Positions 30,985-38,054 of a stretch of DNA of 38,054 bases are shown piece after piece. The DNA is from UBA4312 sp040266995 (GTDB taxonomy: Bacteria; Bacillota_I; Bacilli_A; Erysipelotrichales; Erysipelotrichaceae), in NCBI GenBank assembly GCA_040266995.1, contig JAWRHV010000007.1, positions 1-38,054 of the forward strand, in the 5' to 3' direction. How positions within the stretch are numbered: the stretch's first letter is position 1; every line of letters begins with the position of its first letter. The notes beneath the pieces are model-generated. The model was not told the DNA's origin, did not search any database, and worked only from the letters and a program-made list of their open reading frames with translations. The position numbers and the translations under genes were made by a program.

Positions 30985-31707
30985 TTTTTTCCACAGCTCG
31001 GTCTGTTGTTCATTGGAAAGAGAATGAATAAAAGCATCTTGAGCGAATGGAAATGTATCATAGAAGGATTGAAGTTGTTCTTTTATAGTCTGCCTCTGTG
31101 TAAATCCATCATTCGGACATACTCTTTTAGCCGCCGGTATATCATTGATACGGCACGCTTCAATAATTTGTCTTTCTTTCACATATACAAAGGGCCGTAT
31201 CATATACATATCTTGTCTGGACATATACTGTTTTGGTTGAAAGGTAGCAATTTTAGAACCATACATCATGTTCAAAAATAAAGTTTCTACGGCATCATCT
31301 CCATGATGCCCTAAAGCAATTTTATTACAGCCGTTTTCTTTGGCGATTTTGAATAACGCACCCTTTTTCAGATTTGAGCAAAGCGCGCATTGAATATGTC
31401 CTTTTTTATTTGGATGTTTTTTTAAAATGGAATATATTTGCGTATGTTCGATCTGCAGTTCGAGATGATACTGATCGGCAAACTGCTTCATCATTGCGTG
31501 TTCGTATTCTTCAAACCCCACATCGATATGAATGCCCATTACGGTAAAATGCTTGTTCTTAAATTTTGCATAAACCGATAAGGCCAATAATAAAAGCATA
31601 CTGTCTTTGCCGCCACTGACCGCAACGGCTATTCGATCGTTATCTTCTATCATTTTATAATCTTGATCGGCTTTGCGAATAGCACCCAATATAAACTTTA
31701 AATCCAT
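30976..31707 (-). CDS. TtcA-family PP-loop tRNA-thiolation-like ATPase
   Basis: This protein of about 243 residues has the N-type ATP pyrophosphatase motif AVAVSGGKDSMLLLL, the CxxC pair in CALCSNLKKGAL, and GHHGDDAVETLFLNMM, all as in TtcA-like proteins. TtcA itself makes 2-thiocytidine at tRNA position 32 using an Fe-S cluster; many Gram-positive relatives are uncharacterised, so only the family is claimed. A third Cys (RVCPNDG) lies where the cluster ligand would be expected. The start is uncertain: the family-conserved beginning MDLKFILGAIRKADQDY is at 31707, while the frame is open to an ATG at 31758. Neither has a visible ribosome-binding site. Confidence 0.82.
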   Translation of the reverse strand: MDLKFILGAIRKADQDYKMIEDNDRIAVAVSGGKDSMLLLLALSVYAKFKNKHFTVMGIHIDVGFEEYEHAMMKQFADQYHLELQIEHTQIYSILKKHPNKKGHIQCALCSNLKKGALFKIAKENGCNKIALGHHGDDAVETLFLNMMYGSKIATFQPKQYMSRQDMYMIRPFVYVKERQIIEACRINDIPAAKRVCPNDGFTQRQTIKEQLQSFYDTFPFAQDAFIHSLSNEQQTELWKKEK

Positions 31708-31746
31708 ATGTAGAAGATAACACACATTTGAATCTTTTCGCAATGC

Positions 31747-31775
31747 TTGATAACTCATTTTAAACTGTATAAAAT
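31747..31775 (+). promoter_or_regulatory. Sigma-A promoter of truB-ribF
   Basis: -35 TTGATA (31747-31752), a 17-base spacer, and -10 TAAAAT (31770-31775), 18 bases before the truB ATG. It gives truB-ribF their own promoter now that they are apart from rbfA. Confidence 0.7.
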
Positions 31776-31793
31776 AGATTCGGTGATATTTGG

Positions 31794-32618
31794 ATGGACG
31801 GAGTACTAGTAATCAATAAGCCAAAAGGAATGACAAGCTTTGATGTGATCCGATGGCTGAAAAGAAAATACAAAATGACAAAATTCGGACATACAGGCAC
31901 ATTGGATCCAGATGCGGAAGGCGTTCTTGTTGTTCTGTGCGGAAAAGCATGCAAAGCTTTACAGTTTCTCACGGATACGGATAAAACATATATCGCAGAA
32001 ATTGAATTGGGTAAACAAACAACAACAGATGATTGCACCGGAGAGATCATACATCAAAAAGAAATCAATACTGATTTTGATTTTGAAGCTGTTTTATCAT
32101 CGTTTCAGGGTCCGTTGCATCAGAGAGTGCCGAATACTTCCAGCAAAAAAGTGAACGGTATGAAACTGATGGAATATCAGAGAAAAGGATTGGAAATACC
32201 GGAAGTCTATCAGGATGTTACTGTGTATGAAATCCGAAGTTTAGGTTTTCCACGGTTTGAGGTTTGCTGCTCCAGCGGTACTTACATTCGAAGTATCTGT
32301 CGGGATTTTGGATCTAAAACAAATAATTATGCTTGTATGAAGTCTTTGATCCGTACTTGTACAAGTGGTTTTCACCTGGAGCAGGCACAAACGCTGGAAC
32401 AGTTAGAAACGCAGGAGCCTGTACTGTATTCCATAAAAACAGTATTACAAGGAATCCCGATGATCGAATATGATGATATGCGTAGCATTTATCAGGGTAA
32501 ACCAATTGTTTTAGAACACAGTGCTGATCGTATCTGCATTACGGAGAACGGGGAACCAGTGGCTGTGTATGATCGCATTGAACAGAACCAGTTCATATCT
32601 AAAAGGGGGCTTTGGTGA
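31794..32618 (+). CDS. truB: tRNA pseudouridine-55 synthase
   Basis: This 274-residue TruB forms the universal pseudouridine 55 in the tRNA T loop. N-terminal DGVLVINKPKGMTSFDVIR and the catalytic block FGHTGTLDPDAEGVL (catalytic Asp D38) are unmistakable. KTYIAEIELGKQTTTDD, RVPNTSSKKVNGMKLMEYQR (variant of the usual Q-P-P-x-F/Y-S-A-x-K region) and CSSGTYIRSICRDFG follow. The C-terminus is short, without a full PUA domain, as in other Gram-positive forms. GGTGAT precedes the ATG. It overlaps ribF by one base. In most relatives it follows rbfA directly. Confidence 0.96.
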   Translation: MDGVLVINKPKGMTSFDVIRWLKRKYKMTKFGHTGTLDPDAEGVLVVLCGKACKALQFLTDTDKTYIAEIELGKQTTTDDCTGEIIHQKEINTDFDFEAVLSSFQGPLHQRVPNTSSKKVNGMKLMEYQRKGLEIPEVYQDVTVYEIRSLGFPRFEVCCSSGTYIRSICRDFGSKTNNYACMKSLIRTCTSGFHLEQAQTLEQLETQEPVLYSIKTVLQGIPMIEYDDMRSIYQGKPIVLEHSADRICITENGEPVAVYDRIEQNQFISKRGLW

Positions 32619-33598
32619 TGAAGTGTTATCAAATTGATTATAATCACATTCCGGATCTGCCGAAATGCGTAGCTTGTATCGGGTATTTTGACGGGATGCA
32701 CAAAGGGCATCAGGCGTTGATGATACGGACAAAAGAGATAGCGAAGAATTTACATATTCGCAGCGCCATTATAACCTTTGATCTAGACCCATGGACAGTC
32801 TTTTATCCGGATGAGACTTTCCAACATTTGTTCACCATTGAGGATAAATGCCAATATGCACAATACATGGGGTTTGATTGTGTATATGTTCTGCGATTTT
32901 CAAAAGAGTTTGCAGCTTTGCAGGTGGATGCATTTCATCTGGTACTGGAACAAATGGCAGTCAGCCATCTGGTCTGTGGATTTGATTTTAAATATGGACA
33001 AAAAAACTGTGGAAACACACAAACTTTAAAAGAACAAGATCTGTTTGAGGTATCGATCATTGATAGTGTGAATGATAATAGTTTAAAAATATCTTCAAGT
33101 CGGATCGAACCGTTGATCTGCAGCGGAGATATGCTGGAGGCAAATACTTTATTTGGTTTTGTCTATTCTATCTCCGGTACGATTGTACATGGGTTTAAAA
33201 GAGGCTCTTCCTTATTAGGCTTTCCTACAGCTAATTTAGCTCCAAATCCGGAATATATCATTCCCATGGTCGGTGTTTACTCCGGTATGGTCATGATTGA
33301 TGATACGCTTTATGGTGCGATGATCAATATCGGAAAGAATCCTACTTTTGAAAATAAGAAACTGACCATTGAAGCCAATATATTCGACTGGTCAGAAGAT
33401 CTGTATGGAAAAAAAGTACGGTATTATTTTTTGAATTTCATCCGCAAAGAAAAGAAGTTCCAATCTCCTGCCGAACTGGTAGATCAGCTTAAACAGGATA
33501 TCCATCAATCAAAAAGAGATCTTAAGCAGTATAAATCGTTAGTAACATCAACGGCATCTATATGGGAGACACAGATTCATATTCAGGATATAGAGTAA
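32618..33598 (+). CDS. ribF: Bifunctional riboflavin kinase/FAD synthetase
   Basis: This 326-residue RibF makes FMN and then FAD from riboflavin. The N-terminal adenylyltransferase domain has the nucleotidyl-transferase pattern CIGYFDGMHKGHQALM (GNFDGVHxGH in most members; Tyr for Asn here) and LVCGFDFKYGQKNCGN, with SSSRIEPLI before the linker. The C-terminal kinase domain has GTIVHGFKRGSSLLGFPTAN and YGAMINIGKNPTF with ANIFDWSEDLYGK. The ATG at 32618 overlaps the truB stop (TGATG) and lies 8 bases after AAAAGGGGG. Both domains are complete. The product supplies flavin for Bcd and Etf among others, although the loci are unlinked. Confidence 0.94.
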   Translation: MKCYQIDYNHIPDLPKCVACIGYFDGMHKGHQALMIRTKEIAKNLHIRSAIITFDLDPWTVFYPDETFQHLFTIEDKCQYAQYMGFDCVYVLRFSKEFAALQVDAFHLVLEQMAVSHLVCGFDFKYGQKNCGNTQTLKEQDLFEVSIIDSVNDNSLKISSSRIEPLICSGDMLEANTLFGFVYSISGTIVHGFKRGSSLLGFPTANLAPNPEYIIPMVGVYSGMVMIDDTLYGAMINIGKNPTFENKKLTIEANIFDWSEDLYGKKVRYYFLNFIRKEKKFQSPAELVDQLKQDIHQSKRDLKQYKSLVTSTASIWETQIHIQDIE

Positions 33599-33640
33599 AA
33601 AAGACAGTGAAATTACGCAGAAATATGGGAGAATAATTTC

Positions 33641-33669
33641 TTTAATGCTGCAACGAAGTTTGTTATAAT
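33641..33669 (+). promoter_or_regulatory. Extended -10 promoter of the yqhY-like gene
   Basis: TG-T-TATAAT (33661-33669) is a full extended -10. The -35 at 33641-33646 (TTTAAT) is weak but correctly spaced at 17 bases. It lies 25 bases before the ATG. Confidence 0.75.
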
Positions 33670-33694
33670 AATAAACAGAAATGAGGGTGAAATT

Positions 33695-34024
33695 ATGGCT
33701 CAAGAATTTGTAACTTTAGAACCGAAGAATGAATTCGGAACGGTTAAATTGAATAAAACGATTTTTACAAATATAGCATTGAATGTTATCGAGGAAGAAG
33801 AAAATGTAACACTGGTTGAAGGAAACCGGCCTTTCAAGAATGGTATACAGACGACCATCAACGATAATGAATTTAAAATGGTTATTCCTATCAAGGTTAA
33901 CTATAAAGCAAACGTATCCGATGTTTGTGCTAATTTACAAAACAAGATCTTTGAAAGTATTTCTTATACAACCGACTTTAAACCGGAAGCAATCGAGATA
34001 AAAGTCGTAGGCTTTACATTTTAG
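33695..34024 (+). CDS. yqhY: Asp23/Gls24 (DUF322) family protein, YqhY-like
   Basis: This 109-residue small alpha/beta protein shows the DUF322 pattern: GTVKLNKTIFTNIALNVIEE at the N-terminus, a central variable loop, and VIPIKVNYKANVSDVCANLQ with a final strand IEIKVVGFTF. Asp23-family proteins include the alkaline-shock protein Asp23 and, in Bacillus, YqhY, which is encoded just upstream of nusB and is linked to acetyl-CoA carboxylase control. The position upstream of nusB here supports the YqhY branch. AGGGTGA precedes the ATG. The gene has its own strong promoter and a terminator overlapping the stop. No accB/accC lies beside it in this window. Confidence 0.82.
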   Translation: MAQEFVTLEPKNEFGTVKLNKTIFTNIALNVIEEEENVTLVEGNRPFKNGIQTTINDNEFKMVIPIKVNYKANVSDVCANLQNKIFESISYTTDFKPEAIEIKVVGFTF

Positions 34025-34050
34025 GAAATCTTTTTAGATTTCCTTTTTTT
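34023..34050 (+). terminator. Terminator after the yqhY-like gene
   Basis: AGGAAATCT (34023-34031) pairs perfectly with AGATTTCCT (34036-34044), with a TTTT loop followed by six T's. It overlaps the stop codon and separates yqhY from the nucleotidase-nusB-xseA transcript. Confidence 0.9.
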
Positions 34051-34064
34051 AAACAGGAGGAGAT

Positions 34065-34961
34065 ATGGCAGTTTCATTTGATGATTATCTGGTGATCGGT
34101 ATATCCAGTCGTGCATTATTCGATCTGGAAAAAGCCAATGATGTGTTTGAAAAACAAGGATTGGATGCATATCGTGAATATCAGCTAAAGCATGAAGATG
34201 ACATTCTGGAACCAGGGGCCGGATTTACGCTTGTCAAAAACCTATTGGCAATGAATAAAAAGATGGATAAAAAACTTGTTGAAATCATTGTTATGTCAAG
34301 AAATTCGGCGGAGACATCGTTGCGTGTGATCAATTCATTAGAACATTATGATCTTGATATCGGTCGCATGGTCATGAGTGGCGGACAATCGATTTCCCGT
34401 TATTTGAAAGCTTTCGGAGTGGATTTGTTTCTCTCCTGCAATGAGTACGACGTATCCAAAGCAATATCGGAAGGATTTCCGGCAGGTCTGATTTATGCAG
34501 GAAATCACGATTACAGTTTACCGGATGATCAGATCCGGATCGCTTTTGACGCGGATGCGGTATTGTTTTCAGCGGAATCGGAGGAAATCTATCAACAAAA
34601 CGGATTGGATGCTTTTGTTGAAAATGAAGTCAACAACCAAAACGTGGAATTACATAAAGGACCGATGGCGAAGTTTTTATTCCAGTTATCTCGATTGCAG
34701 CAGATGACAAAAGAGCAAAATCTTCTGCGTACTGCCATTGTAACCGCCCGAGATAAAAATGCAGGGAAGCGAGTAATCAAAACCTTAAGGAAATGGAATA
34801 TCGTAATCGATGAAGTTTTCTTTTTGCAGGGAGCAAAAAAAGCAGATGTACTGCAGTGTTTTGGAGCCAATATATTCTTTGATGACCAGGATGTACATGC
34901 CGGGCCAGCCAGCAAAGTGGTTCCAAGCGCACGCGTTATAAATACAAAGAAAGAGAAATGA
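34065..34961 (+). CDS. Cytosolic 5'-nucleotidase of the cN-I (NT5C1) type
   Basis: This 298-residue protein has the pattern of the PF06189-type 5'-nucleotidases, whose best-known members are vertebrate AMP-preferring cN-I enzymes. Conserved blocks are GISSRALFDLEKANDVFEKQ (about 12-31), EYQLKHEDDILEPGAGFTLV, IVMSRNSAETSLRVINS, MSGGQSISRYLKAF, RIAFDADAVLFSAESEEIYQ, and TARDKNAGKRVIKTLRKW, with the acidic FFDDQDVHAGPASK near the end. The expected activity is dephosphorylation of nucleoside monophosphates, notably AMP. GGAGG precedes the ATG. Only 3 bases separate it from nusB, so it heads the nusB-xseA-xseB-ispA-dxs string. This is an unusual insertion. Confidence 0.88.
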   Translation: MAVSFDDYLVIGISSRALFDLEKANDVFEKQGLDAYREYQLKHEDDILEPGAGFTLVKNLLAMNKKMDKKLVEIIVMSRNSAETSLRVINSLEHYDLDIGRMVMSGGQSISRYLKAFGVDLFLSCNEYDVSKAISEGFPAGLIYAGNHDYSLPDDQIRIAFDADAVLFSAESEEIYQQNGLDAFVENEVNNQNVELHKGPMAKFLFQLSRLQQMTKEQNLLRTAIVTARDKNAGKRVIKTLRKWNIVIDEVFFLQGAKKADVLQCFGANIFFDDQDVHAGPASKVVPSARVINTKKEK

Positions 34962-34964
34962 TAT

Positions 34965-35339
34965 ATGAACAGACATGAAATACGAGAAACCGCAATGAAT
35001 TGTGTTTACCAACACTTACTTTTAAATAAAGATATACGGAAATGTGTTTTTGAGGCTGTACAGTCCAATGAAATAGATGGTTATTTATACAGCTTGACCA
35101 TTGATATGGTACCAAACGAATATCCGTTTATCCAAAGAATCAACGGATTGCTGCGACAGGATTGGGAATTTAACCGGTTAAGCGTCTTGGAACAATCCAT
35201 TTTGTTAATGGCTTTTCAGGAAATTCTTGTGAATGAAACGGCGAAACCGGTTGTGATCAATGAGGCCGTAACACTTGCTAAGGAATATTGTGATGACACG
35301 TCCTATAAATTGATCAACGGGGTTTTGGACCAGCTATGA
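34965..35339 (+). CDS. nusB: Transcription antitermination factor NusB
   Basis: This 124-residue all-helical NusB partners NusE (S10) in rRNA antitermination. The family pattern is seen as RHEIRETAMNCVYQHLL at the N-terminus and RLSVLEQSILLMAFQEILVN, then VVINEAVTLAKEYCDDTSYKLINGVLD at the C-terminus. It is slightly shorter than typical (about 130-150). The conserved end ...FINGVLD appears as LINGVLDQL. The ribosome-binding region is a weak AAAGAGAAA. The stop overlaps the xseA start (ATGA). Location before xseA-xseB-ispA-dxs matches Bacillota; the usual folD between nusB and xseA is missing. Confidence 0.94.
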   Translation: MNRHEIRETAMNCVYQHLLLNKDIRKCVFEAVQSNEIDGYLYSLTIDMVPNEYPFIQRINGLLRQDWEFNRLSVLEQSILLMAFQEILVNETAKPVVINEAVTLAKEYCDDTSYKLINGVLDQL

Positions 35340-36712
35340 GCCAGCAGCAAATTGTTTCTGTTAGCAATGTCGCTGCGCGCATCAAACATGTATTGAACCA
35401 ACATTTGAATCTTAATGAAGTGTGGATCCAAGGGGAGATATCAAATCTTACAAAGCATCGAAGCGGTCATTACTATTTTTCCATGAAAGACAGTGAAGCA
35501 GCTTTAAACTGCGTCATGTTTTCCAGCCATGTAAAAAATTTGAATTTTGATCTGGAAGAGGGCATGAAAGTATTAGCACAGGCCAGTGTCAATATATATC
35601 CCCCACGGGGTTCCTTGCAGCTGTATATATCACGATTAAAACCGGATGGCATTGGCGCATTGTATCTGGAGTTTGAACAACGAAAACAACGTTTGATGAA
35701 ACTAGGTTATTTTGATCAAGATAAGAAGCTGCCAAAACCGGAGGATATACAAAGAATTGCCATCATAACAGCAAAGGAAGGAGCGGCCTTACAAGATGTC
35801 GTTTCCACGATCCGGAAACGATGGCCATCCTTACAAATGACGGTATATCCTGCATTGGTTCAAGGTGTGCAGGCTCCACCGGTATTGATTTCCCAGTTTA
35901 AAAAAGCCGACGAGCAAGGATACGACGCGATCTTGATTGTCCGGGGTGGGGGAAGCTTTGAAGATCTGTTCTGTTTTAACGATGAGCAGCTGATCGAAAC
36001 ATTGTATCATCGGAAGACATATACTGTCAGCGGTGTCGGGCATGAGGTGGATACTACTTTATGCGATTTGGTTTGTGACCATAGAGCTGTGACCCCAACC
36101 GCTGCTGCACAATGGATCTCCCTTGACTGGAGAGAGCAGAAAAAACAGCTCATGATAAACAAACAACGTTTGGTGGCTTCTATGGAAAAAAGGCTTGAAA
36201 TCCAAAAGCAGGCATTGCAGACGATACAGGCAAATCCTTATATCAGCGATCCGATGTCATGGATTCTTGATAAAAGATTACGACTGGATGCTTCACAAAT
36301 ACAGATGCAAAAGACCATGGAACGATTTCTGGTCTATAAAAAGGATGTTTATAACTATCAACAACAAATTGAACAAATTGTTCAAAACTTAATCGAACAA
36401 AACGAGGAACGGTTAACAGAAAGAAATAAGAACTTTCTTATAGCCGAAAACCAGTATCGAGAGAATCAACGAAGAAAATTATACAAATATGTGGAGCTGC
36501 TGGAGGCCTATTCGCCTTTAAAAACCATACAAAGAGGTTATGCCATTGCCAGCAAAGAGAATAAACCTGTCCGTTCCATCGATCAGGTACAGATAGATGA
36601 TACGATCATGATACGTTTATCCGATGGTTCATTGGAAACAATCGTATCCAAAAAGGAGAAATCAAATGACGAAAAAGAAATTGACATTTCAGCAGGCTAT
36701 GCGAAGACTTGA
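35336..36712 (+). CDS. xseA: Exodeoxyribonuclease VII large subunit
   Basis: This 458-residue large subunit of the single-strand nuclease ExoVII, with XseB, degrades single-stranded DNA to oligonucleotides. The N-terminal OB-fold is VWIQGEISNLTKHRSGHYYF. The catalytic domain has IAIITAKEGAALQDVVSTIRKRW and VRGGGSFEDLFCFNDEQL, then SGVGHEVDTTLCDLVCDHRA and TPTAAAQ. A long coiled-coil follows (about 265-400), which carries XseB in the complex, then the C-terminal GYAIA region. The last 15 or so codons overlap the start of xseB by 47 bases in another frame, a larger overlap than usual. The start overlaps nusB by 4 bases. Confidence 0.96.
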   Translation: MSQQQIVSVSNVAARIKHVLNQHLNLNEVWIQGEISNLTKHRSGHYYFSMKDSEAALNCVMFSSHVKNLNFDLEEGMKVLAQASVNIYPPRGSLQLYISRLKPDGIGALYLEFEQRKQRLMKLGYFDQDKKLPKPEDIQRIAIITAKEGAALQDVVSTIRKRWPSLQMTVYPALVQGVQAPPVLISQFKKADEQGYDAILIVRGGGSFEDLFCFNDEQLIETLYHRKTYTVSGVGHEVDTTLCDLVCDHRAVTPTAAAQWISLDWREQKKQLMINKQRLVASMEKRLEIQKQALQTIQANPYISDPMSWILDKRLRLDASQIQMQKTMERFLVYKKDVYNYQQQIEQIVQNLIEQNEERLTERNKNFLIAENQYRENQRRKLYKYVELLEAYSPLKTIQRGYAIASKENKPVRSIDQVQIDDTIMIRLSDGSLETIVSKKEKSNDEKEIDISAGYAKT

Positions 36713-36878
36713 TGAAATTGTTACCTTGTTGAATTCAAAAGACCTGGAACTGGAAGAAGCGATGGATTTATTCGTAGAAGGATCTAAGCTTTCTTCGCAA
36801 TGTGAACTACAATTAAAGGAGTTTGAATTGAAAATGAACCAGGTTATGAAACAGGAGAATTCAAATGCAGAAGAATAA
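36666..36878 (+). CDS. xseB: Exodeoxyribonuclease VII small subunit
   Basis: This 70-residue helical protein is of normal XseB length, with the family pattern LTFQQAMRRLDEIVTLLNSK, DLELEEAMDLFVEGSKLSSQ, and CELQLKEFELKMNQV. It binds the coiled-coil of XseA. The ATG at 36666 was chosen since AAAAAGGAG lies just upstream and the family begins here; the frame is open to an upstream ATG at 36624 with no ribosome-binding site. It overlaps xseA by 47 bases and ispA by 14 bases. Confidence 0.93.
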   Translation: MTKKKLTFQQAMRRLDEIVTLLNSKDLELEEAMDLFVEGSKLSSQCELQLKEFELKMNQVMKQENSNAEE

Positions 36879-37713
36879 GGAATTTGAAGCATATCTGGAA
36901 CACAAAGTCAAAGAAAAAACCGACGGACGAGTTAAGGAAGCGATGGCTTATTCTTTGATGAACGGTGGGAAACGGATCCGCCCACAGTTGTTATTTGCCG
37001 CTTTAAAAGGGTATGGTCTGGATGAATCAAATGGATATCCTGCAGCTTGTGCTATTGAGATGATCCACACGTATTCTTTGATTCACGATGATCTGCCGGC
37101 CATGGACAACGATGCACTACGTCGAGGGAAACCGACCTGTCACATCGCTTTTGATGAAGCGACGGCTATTCTGGCAGGGGATGGGTTATTGACCCGCGCG
37201 TTTGATTGTCTTCTGGATAGTCCTGTTACCAGTGATCAAAAAGTAGAGATGATCCATTATCTTAGTGATTATTCCGGTGTATATGGAATGGTATATGGAC
37301 AAGAACTGGACCTGGTTGCTGAAAAGAAATCGAATCTGACATTAGACGATATATATGAGATCGATGCTTATAAGACATCCAAATTACTTACTTTACCTTT
37401 GATCTTTGCTAGTATTCTTGCTGACCATAAGGAAGACATCGATACATGGATCCGTTTTGGAAATAAACTGGGGATCCAGTTTCAAATTTTGGATGATATC
37501 CTGGACGTCACACAAGAAGAGGAAATTTTGGGCAAATCAACTAGTGACCTAGCCAACGATAAAAAAACAATGGTCAGCTTGATGGGACTGGATGCCGCCC
37601 GTAACAAAGTAAAAGAATTACAACAGGAAATGATGATGTTACTGCAAGGAATTTCAATGGATGCATCTTATTTAGAGGAAATATTGGATTATTTGACAAT
37701 TCGCAGTTATTAA
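36865..37713 (+). CDS. ispA: Farnesyl diphosphate synthase (polyprenyl synthetase)
   Basis: This 282-residue trans-prenyltransferase joins IPP with DMAPP/GPP to form farnesyl diphosphate for quinone and undecaprenyl synthesis. NGGKRIRPQLLF (33-44) is the IPP site. The first Asp-rich motif is DDLPAMD (75-81), the DDxxxxD form of bacterial FPP synthases, followed by LRRGKPTCH. The second Asp-rich motif is in FQILDDILDVTQEEE. Aromatic Tyr70 lies five residues before the first motif, as in short-chain enzymes. GGAG precedes the ATG. It overlaps xseB by 14 bases and precedes dxs. Confidence 0.95.
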   Translation: MQKNKEFEAYLEHKVKEKTDGRVKEAMAYSLMNGGKRIRPQLLFAALKGYGLDESNGYPAACAIEMIHTYSLIHDDLPAMDNDALRRGKPTCHIAFDEATAILAGDGLLTRAFDCLLDSPVTSDQKVEMIHYLSDYSGVYGMVYGQELDLVAEKKSNLTLDDIYEIDAYKTSKLLTLPLIFASILADHKEDIDTWIRFGNKLGIQFQILDDILDVTQEEEILGKSTSDLANDKKTMVSLMGLDAARNKVKELQQEMMMLLQGISMDASYLEEILDYLTIRSY

Positions 37714-37724
37714 TGGAGGAAGCC

Positions 37725-38054
37725 ATGAGAATCTACGATATCGAATCACCGCTGCAGATCAAAAAAATGAATATGACACAGCTTCAGGAACTGGCTGACG
37801 ATATCCGTCAATTTATCATTGATACAGTTTCAAAGACCGGAGGACATCTGGCCGGAAATCTTGGCATTGTAGAAACGATTTGTGCCCTTCATTATGTGTT
37901 TGATATTCCCACTGACAAGCTGATATTTGATGTGGGATGGCAATGTTATGCTCATAAGATCCTGACGGGCCGTTCTACCAGATTTGCGACGTTACGCAAA
38001 CAGAACGGGTTAACGGAGACACCAAATATTTCGGAAAGTCATTATGACTGTTGG
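37725..38054 (+). CDS. dxs: 1-deoxy-D-xylulose-5-phosphate synthase, N-terminal part (truncated by window)
   Basis: The first 110 residues of a Dxs-type thiamine-diphosphate enzyme, which joins pyruvate and glyceraldehyde 3-phosphate at the start of the MEP isoprenoid pathway. Seen: LADDIRQFIIDTVSKTGGHL (conserved His at 41), AGNLGIVETICALHYVFDIP, FDVGWQCYAHKILTGR, then ESHYDCW at the edge. The motif normally reads DVGHQxYxHK, so Trp72 replaces a highly conserved active-site His. The following segment (GLTETPNIS) also departs from the usual GLSGFPKR. TGGAGGA precedes the ATG, 12 bases after ispA. Context makes dxs the best call; activity is open because of the substitution. Confidence 0.85.
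   Translation, partial: MRIYDIESPLQIKKMNMTQLQELADDIRQFIIDTVSKTGGHLAGNLGIVETICALHYVFDIPTDKLIFDVGWQCYAHKILTGRSTRFATLRKQNGLTETPNISESHYDCW

Noticed and set aside
33609..33640. GAAATTA...TAATTTC inverted repeat after ribF as a terminator
   Set aside because: The stem is only 7 A/T-rich base pairs with an 18-base loop and a short T-run; too weak to call.
1..38054. CRISPR array, tRNA or rRNA genes
   Set aside because: No regularly spaced direct repeats and no tRNA-like cloverleaf or rRNA stretches were noticed on reading through. A dedicated scan was not possible.

Overview
The window is a gene-dense stretch of a low-GC Gram-positive (Bacillota) chromosome. Four things point this way: Firmicute-style gene strings (nusA-ylxR-ylxQ-infB-rbfA; scpA-scpB-rluB; yqhY...nusB-xseA-xseB-ispA-dxs), strong GGAGG ribosome-binding sites, a T-box leader on hisS-aspS, and a 6S-like RNA gene directly after aspS. 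The very acidic NusA tail and a complete fermentative butyrate pathway suggest an anaerobic gut-type member, perhaps of the Erysipelotrichia. That placement is an inference. No prophage, insertion sequence, CRISPR array, tRNA or rRNA was seen.

Layout. (1) 1-3058: the end of the nusA-infB-rbfA translation/transcription operon. (2) 3079-6184: an AGCS sodium:amino-acid symporter with a PfkB-family kinase, then a DUF218 membrane protein. (3) 6197-13782: the butyrate locus. Thiolase (thlA) is divergent from bcd-etfB-etfA-hbd-crt-but. The shared control region carries two back-to-back sigma-A promoters, each with a Rex-like (NADH/NAD+ sensor) palindrome just upstream of its -35 box. Together the genes cover every step from 2 acetyl-CoA to butyrate, including the final CoA-transferase. 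(4) 13792-14889: threonine aldolase. (5) 14886-19130, minus strand: a tight five-gene operon of uncharacterised logic, made of a secreted degenerate amidase, a Nudix hydrolase, an ATP-grasp ligase, an esterase and a metallophosphoesterase with a C-terminal extension. This is the least explained part of the window. (6) 19344-24831: scpA-scpB-rluB-rsmE-mtaB-murE, with overlapping or near-touching genes. (7) 24852-26862: rpsU, a PhoH-like ATPase and yebC. (8) 26866-30366: T-box, hisS, aspS and the 6S-like RNA. (9) 30382-33598: an HD-domain protein, a convergent TtcA-like PP-loop protein, and truB-ribF. (10) 33641-38054: yqhY (Asp23 family), a cytosolic 5'-nucleotidase of the vertebrate cN-I type, nusB, xseA, xseB, ispA and a truncated dxs.

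Points most worth a second look: the Rex-controlled divergent butyrate switch; the five-gene minus-strand operon and its amidase-like protein, which has lost the zinc-binding histidines; the hisS-aspS T-box, whose specifier overlaps Asp (GAC) and His (CAC) codons; the probable 6S RNA; and a Dxs with Trp in place of the conserved His of the DVGHQ motif. No gap without a gene exceeds 300 bases. The four longest (7403-7652, 19131-19343, 26863-27084 and 30112-30381) are each accounted for by regulatory sites or RNAs.
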